64,000 nucleotides of DNA from Intestinimonas sp052065695. Its GTDB lineage: Bacteria; Bacillota; Clostridia; Oscillospirales; Oscillospiraceae. The first letter of the stretch is position 1. Each line of letters begins with the position of its first letter. Location of the stretch: NCBI RefSeq assembly GCF_052065695.1, contig NZ_JBQHTM010000010.1:1-64000 (forward strand). The letters are read 5' to 3'. Below are positions 1 through 8,020 of this stretch, in pieces. Both the position numbers and the translations under genes were made by a program. The notes under the pieces were generated by a model that was given only the letters and a program-made list of their open reading frames with translations, had not been told where the DNA came from and did not search any database.

Positions 1-306
1 CCGGCTGCGGCAGCATCGCCCAGGATGGAAGCCAGCGGCTTCCATCCTGACCGACGCTCTGATTAACTAAGTTCTACCGTGCAGGTGTCCAGCTTGCACT
101 TGCAATTTGCGTAACGAAAAATACACAGAATGTGCAAACAATCTCTAAAAAGTTGATACAAAATGGAACCCAAGAAAGTTGGCATCCTACTTGCTTTTAT
201 ATCCGGGCAGAATGGATCCAGACCCAGCGGACGCCGGAAATCCGGCGGTCCCATGGACGGCAGCCAAAGGCCACCGCTGCCGCAAACCATCAAGGAGGAA
301 AAGCAT
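1..306. other. Intergenic leader upstream of the first operon
   Basis: I see no convincing gene here. All three forward frames read into a stop within the first 70 bases, so the tail of an upstream gene may be present, but its frame cannot be decided. A 12-bp perfect hairpin (AGGATGGAAGCC / GGCTTCCATCCT, 22-48) without a T-run may be the end of that upstream unit. A second hairpin (CGCCGGA / TCCGGCG, 232-247) lies in the presumed leader of the carrier gene. Bases 66-200 are AT-rich compared with the rest and are the likely promoter zone, but no clean -35/-10 pair stands out. Confidence 0.4.
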
Positions 307-1554
307 ATGGATTTGGCATTGATTTCCTTACTCGTACTGATCGCGGTGATCCTGATCGGATTTTTCCGCAAGATCAACGTCGGTCTGCTGGCCGTCCTGG
401 CCGTGACCATCTTCGGCTCCCTCATCGGGGAGAGCGACAGCTCGATCATCAGCGGCTTCAGCTCCAGTACCTTCGTCATGCTGTTGGGCGTGTCCTTTCT
501 GTGCGCGGTGGGCATCACCAATGGCTCCCTAGAGCTCCTGTCCAAGAAGTTCCTGCAGTTGTCCGGCGGCCACGCCATTGTGGCCCCCATCCTGATCTAC
601 ATCATTGGTTACGGCATCGCCGCCATCGGCCCGGGCTGCGTCCCCGCCCTGGGCATCGTCTCCGCCCTCTCTCTGCCCCTGGGCAAGTCCACCGGCTATG
701 ACTCTGTCATGCTGGCGGTCATCGGTGAGATCGGTTCCTTTGCCGGCCGCTTCTCCCCCATCACTCCCGAGTCGGTCCTCATCCGCTCCCTGGCCGAGCC
801 CCAGGGCATCACCGGTTACCAGGGCGCCGTCCTCATCTACGCCACTGTCACCACTCTGGTGCTGGCCGTAGTCGCCTTTTTCTTCTTCAAGGGCTACAAA
901 ATCCACGGCAAGACCAGCGGCGAGCGGGAGCAGTTGCCTCCCTTCAGCCGGGACCAGATTCTCACCCTGCTGGCCTTCCTGGTGGTCATCGTCGCCTGTG
1001 CCTTCTTCCAGCGCAACGTGGGCCTCATCTCCTTCGCCGCCGGCATCTTCCTCACCTCCATCCGGGCCGCCGACGAGAAGAAGGTCTTCGGCGCCATCTC
1101 TTGGTCCACCCTCCTCATGGTCACCGGCGTAGGCATGCTCATGGAGGCCGTCATCTCTGTGGGCGGCGTGGATCTCATGTCCACCGGCCTGGCCTCCATC
1201 ATGACCCCCCGGACCGCCGTGGCCATCCAGGGCCTCAGCGCCGGCATCATGTCCTGGTTCAGCTCCGCCATCGGTGTGGTGTGGCCCACTCTGGTGCCCA
1301 CCGTAGGCGACATCGCCGCCACCGTCGGCGTCTCCCCCAACGGCCTCATCAGCATCATGTGCCTGACTGCCGCCTTCGCCGGTCTGAGCCCCGCCTCCAC
1401 CGGTGGCGGCCTGATCCTGGCAGCCAACGCCACCGACCCCGAGTTCACCAAGGAGAAGGAAAACAAACTCTTCATCCGCCTGTTCATCGTCTCCGCCCTG
1501 ATGCTGATCATCATCGTGCTAGCCGCCCTGCTGGGCCTTTACAGCATCCTGTAA
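307..1554 (+). CDS. MatC-like / ArsB-NhaD superfamily dicarboxylate carrier
   Basis: A polytopic membrane protein of 415 residues with about ten to twelve hydrophobic segments. It resembles the MatC/DctM-like carriers of the ion transporter superfamily that take up malonate and other dicarboxylates. The N-terminal segment (MDLALISLLVLIAVILIGFF) and glycine/proline re-entrant stretches such as IGPGCVPALG and SPASTGGGLI are typical. The ATG at 307 is chosen because AAGGAGGAA sits just upstream; an in-frame start at 163 would add 48 residues of low-complexity leader. It is followed by a CoA-transferase and an HMG-CoA lyase on the same strand, so it probably imports the acid that these enzymes process. 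Family is fairly clear; the exact substrate is inference. Confidence 0.75.
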   Translation: MDLALISLLVLIAVILIGFFRKINVGLLAVLAVTIFGSLIGESDSSIISGFSSSTFVMLLGVSFLCAVGITNGSLELLSKKFLQLSGGHAIVAPILIYIIGYGIAAIGPGCVPALGIVSALSLPLGKSTGYDSVMLAVIGEIGSFAGRFSPITPESVLIRSLAEPQGITGYQGAVLIYATVTTLVLAVVAFFFFKGYKIHGKTSGEREQLPPFSRDQILTLLAFLVVIVACAFFQRNVGLISFAAGIFLTSIRAADEKKVFGAISWSTLLMVTGVGMLMEAVISVGGVDLMSTGLASIMTPRTAVAIQGLSAGIMSWFSSAIGVVWPTLVPTVGDIAATVGVSPNGLISIMCLTAAFAGLSPASTGGGLILAANATDPEFTKEKENKLFIRLFIVSALMLIIIVLAALLGLYSIL

Positions 1555-1616
1555 GTTCTCCGGCCCTGTTTTGCAGGTTTTCTCTGATACGCAATATTTG
1601 AAATGAGGTGTCTTTT

Positions 1617-2816
1617 ATGGATAACAAGAACGGACTTCTGGAGGGCGTCGTGGTCCTGGACCTGACCCGGGTACTGGCCGGCCCCTATTGCGGCGCGCTG
1701 ATGGCCGACATGGGCGCCACCGTCATCAAGGTTGAGAACCCCAAAGGCGGCGACGACAGCCGCAGCATGGGCCCCTTCATCAACGACAACAGCGTTTATT
1801 ATGCCAACTTCAACCGCAGCAAGCTGGGCTGTACCCTCAATCTGAAGGAGCCCGAGGCCAAGGAGATTTTTAAAGAGATGGTCAAAAAGGCCGACGTGGT
1901 TCTGGAGAACTACCGTCCCGGCACCATGGAGAAGCTGGGCCTGGGCTACGACGTGCTCAAGGAGGTCAACCCCGCCATCATCTATGGCGCCGTCTCCGGC
2001 TTCGGCCACACCGGCCCCCTCAGCAAGCGGGCGGGCTACGACATCGTGGGCCAGGCCATGGGCGGCCTGATGAGCACCACCGGCTGGCCCGGCGGCCAGC
2101 CCACCCGCGTGGGCACCCCCATGGGCGATGTGCTGGGCGGCCTGAATCTGACCATCGGCGTACTGGCCGCACTCATCAACCGCCAGAAAACCGGCCTTGG
2201 TGAGAAGATCGACGTGGCCCTGGTGGACTCCGTGGCCTCCGCCATGGAGAACATCACCATGATCTATCAGGCCACCGGCCGCGTGCCCCAGCGCATCGGC
2301 AACCGCTACGAGTCCACCTATCCCTACGACTCCTTCCCCGCCAAGGACGGCAACGTCATCATTGCCGCCGGCAACAACAAGCTCTACGGTATTCTCTGCA
2401 ACGTCATGGGCCAGCCCGAGCTCAAGACCGATCCCCGCTTCCTGGAGGTCAGGGACCGGGTGGCCAATCACGAGGCCATGCGGGAGATCGTCTCCGCCTG
2501 GACTCAGCAGCACACCATTGACGAGGTGGACAGCCTCCTCAACGGCGCCGGCTGCCCCGCCTGCCCGGTGAACACCATCGACCGCATGGTGGTGGACCCC
2601 CAGATCGCCGGCGCCCGGGAGATGTTCCCCGAGATTGACCAGCCCGGCATCGGCAAGCTCCACATCACCGCCATGGCCCAGAAGCTCACCCGTACCAAGT
2701 CCTACCCCCGCAAGGCCGCGCCTCTGCTGGGCGAGGACAACGTGGAGATCTTTGGCCAGTTCCTGGGCGCCGACCAGGCCCAGCTGGATGACTGGAAGGC
2801 CAAAGGCATCATCTGA
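1617..2816 (+). CDS. Family III CoA-transferase (CaiB/BaiF)
   Basis: A 399-residue formyl-CoA-transferase-type enzyme that moves CoA between carboxylic acids through an aspartyl-CoA anhydride. The N-terminal block LDLTRVLAGPYCGALMADMG and the KVENPKGGDDSR segment are hallmark sequences. The probable catalytic aspartate is Asp171 in PMGDVLGG, matching Asp169 of formyl-CoA transferase. I take ATG 1617 as the start because GAGGTG lies six bases upstream; GTG at 1608 would overlap the ribosome binding site. The downstream neighbour is HMG-CoA lyase, so a likely job is to activate 3-hydroxy-3-methylglutarate or a similar hydroxy-dicarboxylate, as the mammalian SUGCT enzyme does. That substrate is inferred from context only. 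Confidence 0.88.
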   Translation: MDNKNGLLEGVVVLDLTRVLAGPYCGALMADMGATVIKVENPKGGDDSRSMGPFINDNSVYYANFNRSKLGCTLNLKEPEAKEIFKEMVKKADVVLENYRPGTMEKLGLGYDVLKEVNPAIIYGAVSGFGHTGPLSKRAGYDIVGQAMGGLMSTTGWPGGQPTRVGTPMGDVLGGLNLTIGVLAALINRQKTGLGEKIDVALVDSVASAMENITMIYQATGRVPQRIGNRYESTYPYDSFPAKDGNVIIAAGNNKLYGILCNVMGQPELKTDPRFLEVRDRVANHEAMREIVSAWTQQHTIDEVDSLLNGAGCPACPVNTIDRMVVDPQIAGAREMFPEIDQPGIGKLHITAMAQKLTRTKSYPRKAAPLLGEDNVEIFGQFLGADQAQLDDWKAKGII

Positions 2817-2836
2817 TCCCCTACATCACTTTTTCC

Positions 2837-2870
2837 CGGCCCTCGGCGGGTACCGCCGCCGGGGGCCGTT
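2837..2870 (+). terminator. GC-rich hairpin between CoA-transferase and lyase genes
   Basis: Arms CGGCCCTCGGCGG and CCGCCGCCGGGGGCCG form an imperfect long stem ending in GTTTC. The T-run is weak, and the lyase gene follows 21 bases later with its own ribosome binding site, so this is more likely an attenuator or a stabilising hairpin than a full stop. Confidence 0.45.
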
Positions 2871-2891
2871 TCAAACATAAGGAGCATACAC

Positions 2892-3806
2892 ATGAAGAAA
2901 AAAATTGAGATCATTGAAGTGGGCCCCCGCGACGGGTTCCAGAGCGTCAAATCCGACTGCTGCCTCATTTCCACAGAGGAAAAGCTGACCGTCATCGATG
3001 CCCTCATCGACGCCGGTGTGCGTCACATGGAGTTTACCTCCTTCGTCAGCCCCAAGGCCATCCCCCAGCTGGCGGACTCCGCCGAGGTCACCCGCGCCGC
3101 CCTGGCCAAGCACCCCGACGCCGACCTCTTTGCCCTGGTTCCCAACCTGCGGGGCGCCCAGAACGCCTACGCCCTGGGCCTGCGCAAAGTCTGCTACGTA
3201 GTCTCCCTGAGCAAGAGCCACAACAAGGCCAACATCAACCGCACCCACGAGCAGTCTCTGGAGGCCTACAAAGAGATCCGCCGGGAGCTTCCCGACCTGG
3301 ACATCATCGTGGACCTGGCCACCGCCTTCGGCTGCCCCTTTGAGGGCAAGTACGAGGAGCCGGAGCGGGCGGTGGACTTCCTGAAGGACTATGTGGACGC
3401 CGGCATGAAGACCTGCTGCCTGTGCGACACCATCGGCATTGCTGACCCTGCCCAGGTCCGCCGCCTCATCGCTGCCATCCAGGCCGCCTATCCCGACCTG
3501 GAGCTTATGGTCCACTTCCACGACACCCGGGGCCTGGGCATGGTCAACACCCTGACCGCCATCGACCTGGGCCTCACCAAGGTCCAGTCCGCCCTGGGCG
3601 GTCTGGGCGGCTGCCCCTTCGCTCCCGGCGCCTCCGGCAACCTCTCCACCGAGGACCTGGTGTGGATGCTCAACGAGATGGGCTATGACACCGGCATCTC
3701 CTTCTCCAAGCTCCTGGCCGCAGCCAAACAGCAGTCCGCCGCCGTCCCCGGCCAGTACAGTGGCCACCACATCTGCATCCAGCAGGAGACCCCCTGCAAG
3801 GCCTGA
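2892..3806 (+). CDS. Hydroxymethylglutaryl-CoA lyase
   Basis: A 304-residue DRE-TIM metallolyase that cleaves 3-hydroxy-3-methylglutaryl-CoA to acetyl-CoA and acetoacetate, or acts on a close analogue. The N-terminal GPRDGFQ (residues 11-17) carries the catalytic Arg-Asp and Gln. HFHDTRG holds metal-ligand histidines. GGCPFAPGASGNLSTEDL matches the lyase signature, with the active-site cysteine at Cys241. Length equals that of bacterial HMG-CoA lyases. An AAGGAG site precedes the ATG. Its pairing with a CoA-transferase and a dicarboxylate carrier suggests catabolism of imported hydroxymethylglutarate or of a homologue such as citramalate. The lyase fold is sure; the acyl substrate is not. Confidence 0.87.
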   Translation: MKKKIEIIEVGPRDGFQSVKSDCCLISTEEKLTVIDALIDAGVRHMEFTSFVSPKAIPQLADSAEVTRAALAKHPDADLFALVPNLRGAQNAYALGLRKVCYVVSLSKSHNKANINRTHEQSLEAYKEIRRELPDLDIIVDLATAFGCPFEGKYEEPERAVDFLKDYVDAGMKTCCLCDTIGIADPAQVRRLIAAIQAAYPDLELMVHFHDTRGLGMVNTLTAIDLGLTKVQSALGGLGGCPFAPGASGNLSTEDLVWMLNEMGYDTGISFSKLLAAAKQQSAAVPGQYSGHHICIQQETPCKA

Positions 3807-3872
3807 TTCCATCTTCGGCTTACGGAACGTCCCCTATCTCTGCGTTCCTGCCCAAGTCATTTTCCCACAAGA

Positions 3873-3906
3873 ACGCCCCGTGAGCATGCTCACGGGGCGT
3901 TTGTTT
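3873..3906. terminator. Bidirectional intrinsic terminator
   Basis: Perfect 12-bp stem ACGCCCCGTGAG / CTCACGGGGCGT with a four-base loop and TTTGTTT on the plus side. It sits between the convergent HMG-CoA lyase and DUF523-DHFR genes and can serve both. Confidence 0.85.
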
Positions 3907-4840
3907 ACGGATTCCAGATGCGGCGGTAGGTGTCGTAGCGGAAGGCGAGGCCCTGGTGGTCATAGGGCCCTTCGGTCTCGGCCAGACGCCAGTCCGGGGC
4001 GGCATCCAGGTCGGGGAAGTAAGTGTCGGCGGGAAAGGTCCGCCCCAGCCGGGTCACATAGACGGTGTCGCACCAGGGGAGAAGCTGCTCATAGACGGTG
4101 CCGCCGCCGATAACGAAGGCGTCCTCCGGCGCGGCGGCCCGGAGGGCCTCCACATCCCGGAAAATCTCCGCCCCTTCCGGGGCAAAGTCCGGGTCCCGGG
4201 AGAGGATCAGGTTCCGTCGTCCCGGCAGGGGCCGTCCACCGGGGAAGGTGGCCAGGGTTTTCCGGCCCAGAATGACGGCGTGGCCGGTAGTGAGGGCCTT
4301 GAAGCGCTTTAGGTCCGCCGGGATATAGCAGGGCTGGTTCCCGTCCTTGCCGATGCCCCAGGCCGCATCGGCGGCCACAATGGCTTTCCAGTGTCCGCCC
4401 CGGAGGAACCCTTCCAGGGCCTCCCCCTCCTCCTCGGTGAAGACGGCCACACCGTTGGCCTTCAGGGCGGCGGCGGCCACCCCGTCCCCGGGCACCCGGG
4501 TGCCGGTGAAGGCGCCGTCATAGATGGTGCCGCTGCCGCAAGAGGGGCTGCGGGCCTTGAGCACGGCGCAGGGACAGTCCAGCAGGCGGGCCAGGGCCAC
4601 GGCCCCCTCCGCCCCCAGGCGGTAAGGCTCCGTCACATCCGCCCCGGCCTTGGTACGGACCTTCTCCTCCACCCGCTCGGCGGGAGGGCGCGGGGTGGGG
4701 AGGCCCCCAAGCTGTTCTGGACAGACGGGGACCAGATGGTGTCCGGCAGCCTTCAGGGCGGCCGCTCCCTCCCACTGCTTGCCGGTGCCGTCGTACCGAC
4801 AGGGCAGGCCCAGCAGGCAAGCCGAGATCAGGATGTTCAC
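3905..4840 (-). CDS. Fusion: DUF523 (TudS-like desulfidase) + dihydrofolate reductase
   Basis: A 311-residue two-domain protein. Residues 1-145 are DUF523, with SACLLGLPCRYDG (Cys8, Cys14), PVCPEQLGG (Cys40) and RSPSCGSG (Cys101). Some family members (TudS) are [4Fe-4S] enzymes that remove sulfur from thiouracil. From about residue 150 a complete dihydrofolate reductase follows: AWGIGKDG, YIPADLKRFK with the conserved active-site Asp, GRKT, and VIGGGTVYEQLLP for NADPH. One substitution is visible: the usual Trp before the IPAD segment is Cys-Tyr here. The gene lies 12 bases after thyA on the same strand, so the reductase half plainly regenerates the folate used by ThyA. Why DUF523 is joined to it is an open question. 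Confidence 0.85.
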   Translation of the reverse strand: MNILISACLLGLPCRYDGTGKQWEGAAALKAAGHHLVPVCPEQLGGLPTPRPPAERVEEKVRTKAGADVTEPYRLGAEGAVALARLLDCPCAVLKARSPSCGSGTIYDGAFTGTRVPGDGVAAAALKANGVAVFTEEEGEALEGFLRGGHWKAIVAADAAWGIGKDGNQPCYIPADLKRFKALTTGHAVILGRKTLATFPGGRPLPGRRNLILSRDPDFAPEGAEIFRDVEALRAAAPEDAFVIGGGTVYEQLLPWCDTVYVTRLGRTFPADTYFPDLDAAPDWRLAETEGPYDHQGLAFRYDTYRRIWNP

Positions 4841-4852
4841 GGCGCTCCCTCC

Positions 4853-5683
4853 TCAGACGGCCACCGGGATCTTTGCCGCCAGGGGCCAGGCCTCATAGCC
4901 CTCCAGGCGGAAGCTCTCGGTGGTAAAGTCGTAAAAGTCGGTGACCGACGGGTCCATCCACAGCTTGGGGGCATCGTAGGGCTTCCTGGCGATGATCTCC
5001 TCCACCATGGGCACATGGCGGTCATAGATGTGGGCGTCGGCGATGACGTGGACCAGCTCCCCCGCCTCCAGGCCCGACACCTGGGCCATCATGTGGACCA
5101 GAGCGGCATACTGCATCACGTTCCAGCCGTTGGCAGTGAGCATATCCTGGCTGCGCTGGTTCAGGATGGCGTTGAGCGTGTGTCCCGTGATGTTGAAGGT
5201 CATGGAATAGGCGCAGGGGTAGAGGGCCATCTCGTGGAGGTCGTGGTGGTTGTAGAGGTTGGTGAGAATGCGCCGGGAGGCAGGGTCGTGCTTCAGGTCG
5301 TAGAGCACCCGGTCCACCTGGTCAAACCACCCTTCCTTATACTGGTGCTTCACCCCAAGCTGGTAGCCGTAGGCCTTTCCGATGGAGCCGCTCTCGTCGG
5401 CCCAGGCGTCCCAGATGTGGCTTTTGAGGTCGTGGACGTTGTTGGACTTCTTCTGCCAGATCCAGAGGAGCTCGTCCAGCGCGCTCTTGAAGGCCATCTT
5501 TCGGATGGTCTGGACGGGGAACTCCGCCCGCAGATCATAGCGGTTGACGATCCCAAAGCGCTTGATGGTATGGGCCGGGGTGCCGTCCTCCCAGCGGGGA
5601 CGCACCGGCAGGTCCGTGTCCCACGTCCCGTGGGCCAGAATGTCCTTGCAGTTATCGATAAAGATCTGATCGGCGTAGCTCAC
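4853..5683 (-). CDS. thyA: Thymidylate synthase
   Basis: A 276-residue folate-dependent thymidylate synthase that methylates dUMP to dTMP. The nucleophile is Cys157 in MALYPCAYSM; RFGIVNRYD and NQRSQDMLTANGWN are further family blocks, and DAHIYDRH lies near the C-terminal dUMP site. I chose the GTG at 5683 because AGGAGGG lies six bases upstream and the protein then begins MSYADQIF, as ThyA homologues do; an ATG a few codons upstream would place that site inside the gene. It is the first gene of a pair with the DUF523-dihydrofolate reductase fusion. Confidence 0.95.
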   Translation of the reverse strand: MSYADQIFIDNCKDILAHGTWDTDLPVRPRWEDGTPAHTIKRFGIVNRYDLRAEFPVQTIRKMAFKSALDELLWIWQKKSNNVHDLKSHIWDAWADESGSIGKAYGYQLGVKHQYKEGWFDQVDRVLYDLKHDPASRRILTNLYNHHDLHEMALYPCAYSMTFNITGHTLNAILNQRSQDMLTANGWNVMQYAALVHMMAQVSGLEAGELVHVIADAHIYDRHVPMVEEIIARKPYDAPKLWMDPSVTDFYDFTTESFRLEGYEAWPLAAKIPVAV

Positions 5684-5714
5684 CGGATTCCCTCCTAAAT
5701 ATTTCATTATGGCC

Positions 5715-5742
5715 TGGATTTTTTCATACAGTATGGTATAAT
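5715..5742 (+). promoter_or_regulatory. Extended -10 promoter for the FUSC-like gene
   Basis: TGGTATAAT (extended -10, TATAAT at 5737-5742) with a weak TGGATT -35 sixteen bases upstream. The box overlaps an in-frame ATG at 5741, which argues that translation starts further down, at 5777. Confidence 0.6.
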
Positions 5743-5776
5743 GTCGACACAAAAATACTTTTGGGGGCGAACCATC

Positions 5777-6313
5777 ATGGATGGGCATCCACACCCACAT
5801 TTCCCCGGCATCGGCCTTCGGAACCTGAAGTCAGCCTTCTCCGCAGCTCTGTGCGCCGCCATCTACTACCTCATTGACCGCAACCCCACCTTTGCCTGCA
5901 TCGGCGCAGTGTACGGCATGGGCAACGACATGGGCCACTCCTGGCAGCAGGGGGGCAACCGCCTCATCGGCACCATCATCGGCGGGTTTCTGGGGATGGG
6001 CCTTTTCTGGCTCTACCTGCTCATGGACCCGCCCGGGGATCAGAGAGTCCTCCTCATCCCCCTCACCTTCGTGGGCGTGGTGGTCCTCATCTGTCTGGCC
6101 CAGATGTTCCGCTGGCCCACAGCAGTACAGCCTGGAAGCGTGGTGCTGTGCATCATCCTCTTCAACACCCCGGTGGAGACCTACGTGAGCTACGCCCTCA
6201 ACCGTATGGTGGATACCGGCGCGGGCGTGGTGGTCTCCATGATCATCAACTATCTCCTTCCCCGGGAGCGGCTGGAGCGCTGGAAGACCGCCCTTCTGTC
6301 CCGGCAGGGCTGA
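5777..6313 (+). CDS. FUSC / aromatic acid exporter-like membrane protein
   Basis: A 178-residue inner-membrane protein with about four to five hydrophobic helices and the short half-size layout of the FUSC/ArAE (DUF939-like) family in Firmicutes. Recognisable pieces are the Arg/Lys-rich entry GLRNLKSAFSAALCAAIYYL, the GNRLIGTIIGGFLG segment typical of these proteins, and a C-terminal cytoplasmic tail LPRERLERWK. The start at 5777 follows GGGGGCGA; the ATG at 5741 lies inside the promoter -10 box. The gene converges on mtaB with only six bases between the two. Transport role and substrate are unknown. Confidence 0.7.
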   Translation: MDGHPHPHFPGIGLRNLKSAFSAALCAAIYYLIDRNPTFACIGAVYGMGNDMGHSWQQGGNRLIGTIIGGFLGMGLFWLYLLMDPPGDQRVLLIPLTFVGVVVLICLAQMFRWPTAVQPGSVVLCIILFNTPVETYVSYALNRMVDTGAGVVVSMIINYLLPRERLERWKTALLSRQG

Positions 6314-6319
6314 GGGGGT

Positions 6320-7630
6320 TCAAAGCTCTCCCATCAGGCCGCCTTCCTCTCGGCGAAGGATCTTCACCGGCCGCTCCACATTGTGCAGGTTTTCTCCCCG
6401 CCCAAACACCTCCACATAGTTGGGGGCGTGTCCCCGCCAGAGTTCCTCCTTCTCCTCCTCAAAGAGGACGGGCAGAGTCTCCCCCACCCAGCTGTCCAGG
6501 TAGGCCTCCTCCAGGCGCCGAGCCAGAGCACCGGCCCGGTGGGCCCGCTCCTCCTTTACGGCGTTGGGGATCTGGTCCGGCATCCTGGCCGCCGGGGTGC
6601 CGGTGCGCCGGGAATAGGGAAAAATGTGCATGGCTGAGAAGGCACACTTCTCCACAAAGGCCAGGGTGGACTGGAACTCCTCCTCGGTCTCCCCAGGGAA
6701 GCCCACGATGAGATCGGTAGTAATTCCGGGGCGGTCAAAATATTCCCTCAGTAATTTAATACTCTCATAATACCGATCGGTATCATATTTTCGGTTCATC
6801 CGCTGCAGAACACTGTCGCAGCCCGACTGCATAGACAGGTGGAAGTGGGGACACAGATTGGGCAGCGCCGCCGCCCGGCGGCAGAAGTCGGCCGTGATGG
6901 TCCTGGGCTCCAGGGAGCCCAGGCGCACCCGGGTCCCCGCCGGTAGGGCGTGGCACACCGCCTCTACGAGGTCGATGAGGCCGGTCCCGTCCCGCCGCTC
7001 GGCCCCCCAGGAGGAGATCTCGATGCCGGTGAGGACTACCTCCCGATAGCCCTCCTGCCCCAGCCGGCGGCACTGTTCCTCCGCCTCCGGGATGGAGAGG
7101 GAGCGGATGGGCCCCCGGGCGTAGGGGATGATGCAGTAGGAGCAGAAGTTGACGCAGCCGTCCTCCACCTTCAGCATGGCCCGGGTGCGGCCCTCCAGGC
7201 CGCCGGCGGGCAGCACCTCGAAGGTCCTCCGGCGCAGGGCGTCGTCCACCGTCATCCGGGGACCCTCTCCGGCCAGATGGGCGGCCCGGCGGTCCTCCAG
7301 GGCGGCCTCCAGATCGTCCAGGAAGGCCATCCGCCCAGCGGTCCCCGAGATGAGGTCCACCTCCAGCTCCTTCACCGCCTCCGGTGCCGTCTGGGCATAG
7401 CAGCCGCACACCCCGATGACGGCGTCGGGATTCTCTTTTCTGGCCCGGCGAATGACCTGCCGGGATTTTTTGTCGCTGACCGCCGTAACGGTGCAGGTGT
7501 TGATGATGTAGGCATCCGCCCGCGTCTCAAAGGGGACCAGCTCATACCCCCGGGTAAGCAGTTCGGCCTCCATCGCCTGGGTCTCATATTGGTTGACTTT
7601 GCAGCCCAGGGTGTAAATGGCGATCTTCAT
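6320..7630 (-). CDS. mtaB: tRNA (N6-threonylcarbamoyladenosine(37)) methylthiotransferase MtaB
   Basis: A 436-residue radical-SAM methylthiotransferase that adds the 2-methylthio group to t6A37 of tRNAs reading ANN codons. The N-terminal domain carries cluster cysteines Cys10 (LGCKVN), Cys46 (NTCTVT) and Cys77 (CGCYAQ). The radical-SAM motif is CVNFCSYC, followed by IIPYARGPIRS. A C-terminal TRAM-like region (from about residue 370) is expected to bind tRNA. The LGCKVNQYET opening separates MtaB from MiaB and RimO. It is a single-gene unit divergent from the HPr-like gene. Confidence 0.93.
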   Translation of the reverse strand: MKIAIYTLGCKVNQYETQAMEAELLTRGYELVPFETRADAYIINTCTVTAVSDKKSRQVIRRARKENPDAVIGVCGCYAQTAPEAVKELEVDLISGTAGRMAFLDDLEAALEDRRAAHLAGEGPRMTVDDALRRRTFEVLPAGGLEGRTRAMLKVEDGCVNFCSYCIIPYARGPIRSLSIPEAEEQCRRLGQEGYREVVLTGIEISSWGAERRDGTGLIDLVEAVCHALPAGTRVRLGSLEPRTITADFCRRAAALPNLCPHFHLSMQSGCDSVLQRMNRKYDTDRYYESIKLLREYFDRPGITTDLIVGFPGETEEEFQSTLAFVEKCAFSAMHIFPYSRRTGTPAARMPDQIPNAVKEERAHRAGALARRLEEAYLDSWVGETLPVLFEEEKEELWRGHAPNYVEVFGRGENLHNVERPVKILRREEGGLMGEL

Positions 7631-7713
7631 AGTAATACCTCAACAAAAGGGGCAGATTCCGCCCCGATTTCTGGTTGAAATGGCCAAAAATATAGAGGTT
7701 CACGGGTTCTTCA

Positions 7714-7742
7714 TTGTTTTTTCCCGCCCACCTCATTATAAT
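7714..7742 (+). promoter_or_regulatory. Promoter for HPr-like/yfbR pair
   Basis: TTGTTT (7714-7719), 17-base spacer, TATAAT (7737-7742). The -10 box is embedded in the palindrome CATTATAATG. The HPr-like ATG lies 40 bases downstream with GGGGAGGAA as ribosome binding site. Confidence 0.65.
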
Positions 7743-7781
7743 GAGCCTATATCATAATAACACACGTGGGGAGGAACCACA

Positions 7782-8018
7782 ATGACAAGCTTTCCTATCC
7801 AGCTCACTTCCGTCAGTGACATCAAGGCTTTTGTGGACGCCGCCAGCCGTCTGGACTGCGACGTGGACGTGATCTGCGGCCGCTATCTGGTGGACGGCAA
7901 GTCCATCATGGGACTTTTCTCCATTGATCTCTCCGAGCCCATCCAGGTCCAGGTCCAGGGCTCCCAGGCCCAGGCCGACATTTTCAAGGGCGCCATCCAG
8001 AAATTCCTGGTCAAGTGA
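7782..8018 (+). CDS. HPr-like protein lacking the phospho-accepting histidine
   Basis: A 78-residue protein with the HPr fold. The regulatory-serine region is intact (GKSIMGLFSI, matching the KSIMG block around Ser46), and the hydrophobic pattern of the rest fits. The active-site loop that normally reads GxHARPA is replaced by a shorter LTSVSDIKAF, so there is no His15 to carry phosphate from enzyme I. It therefore cannot act as a normal PTS phosphocarrier; a Crh-like regulatory role is possible but not shown. Its stop codon overlaps the start region of yfbR, so the two are translationally coupled. Confidence 0.75.
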   Translation: MTSFPIQLTSVSDIKAFVDAASRLDCDVDVICGRYLVDGKSIMGLFSIDLSEPIQVQVQGSQAQADIFKGAIQKFLVK

Positions 8019-8020
8019 CC

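Noticed and set aside
163..306. 48-codon N-terminal extension of the carrier
   Set aside because: No ribosome binding site at 163, non-membrane low-complexity sequence, and a strong site directly before ATG 307.
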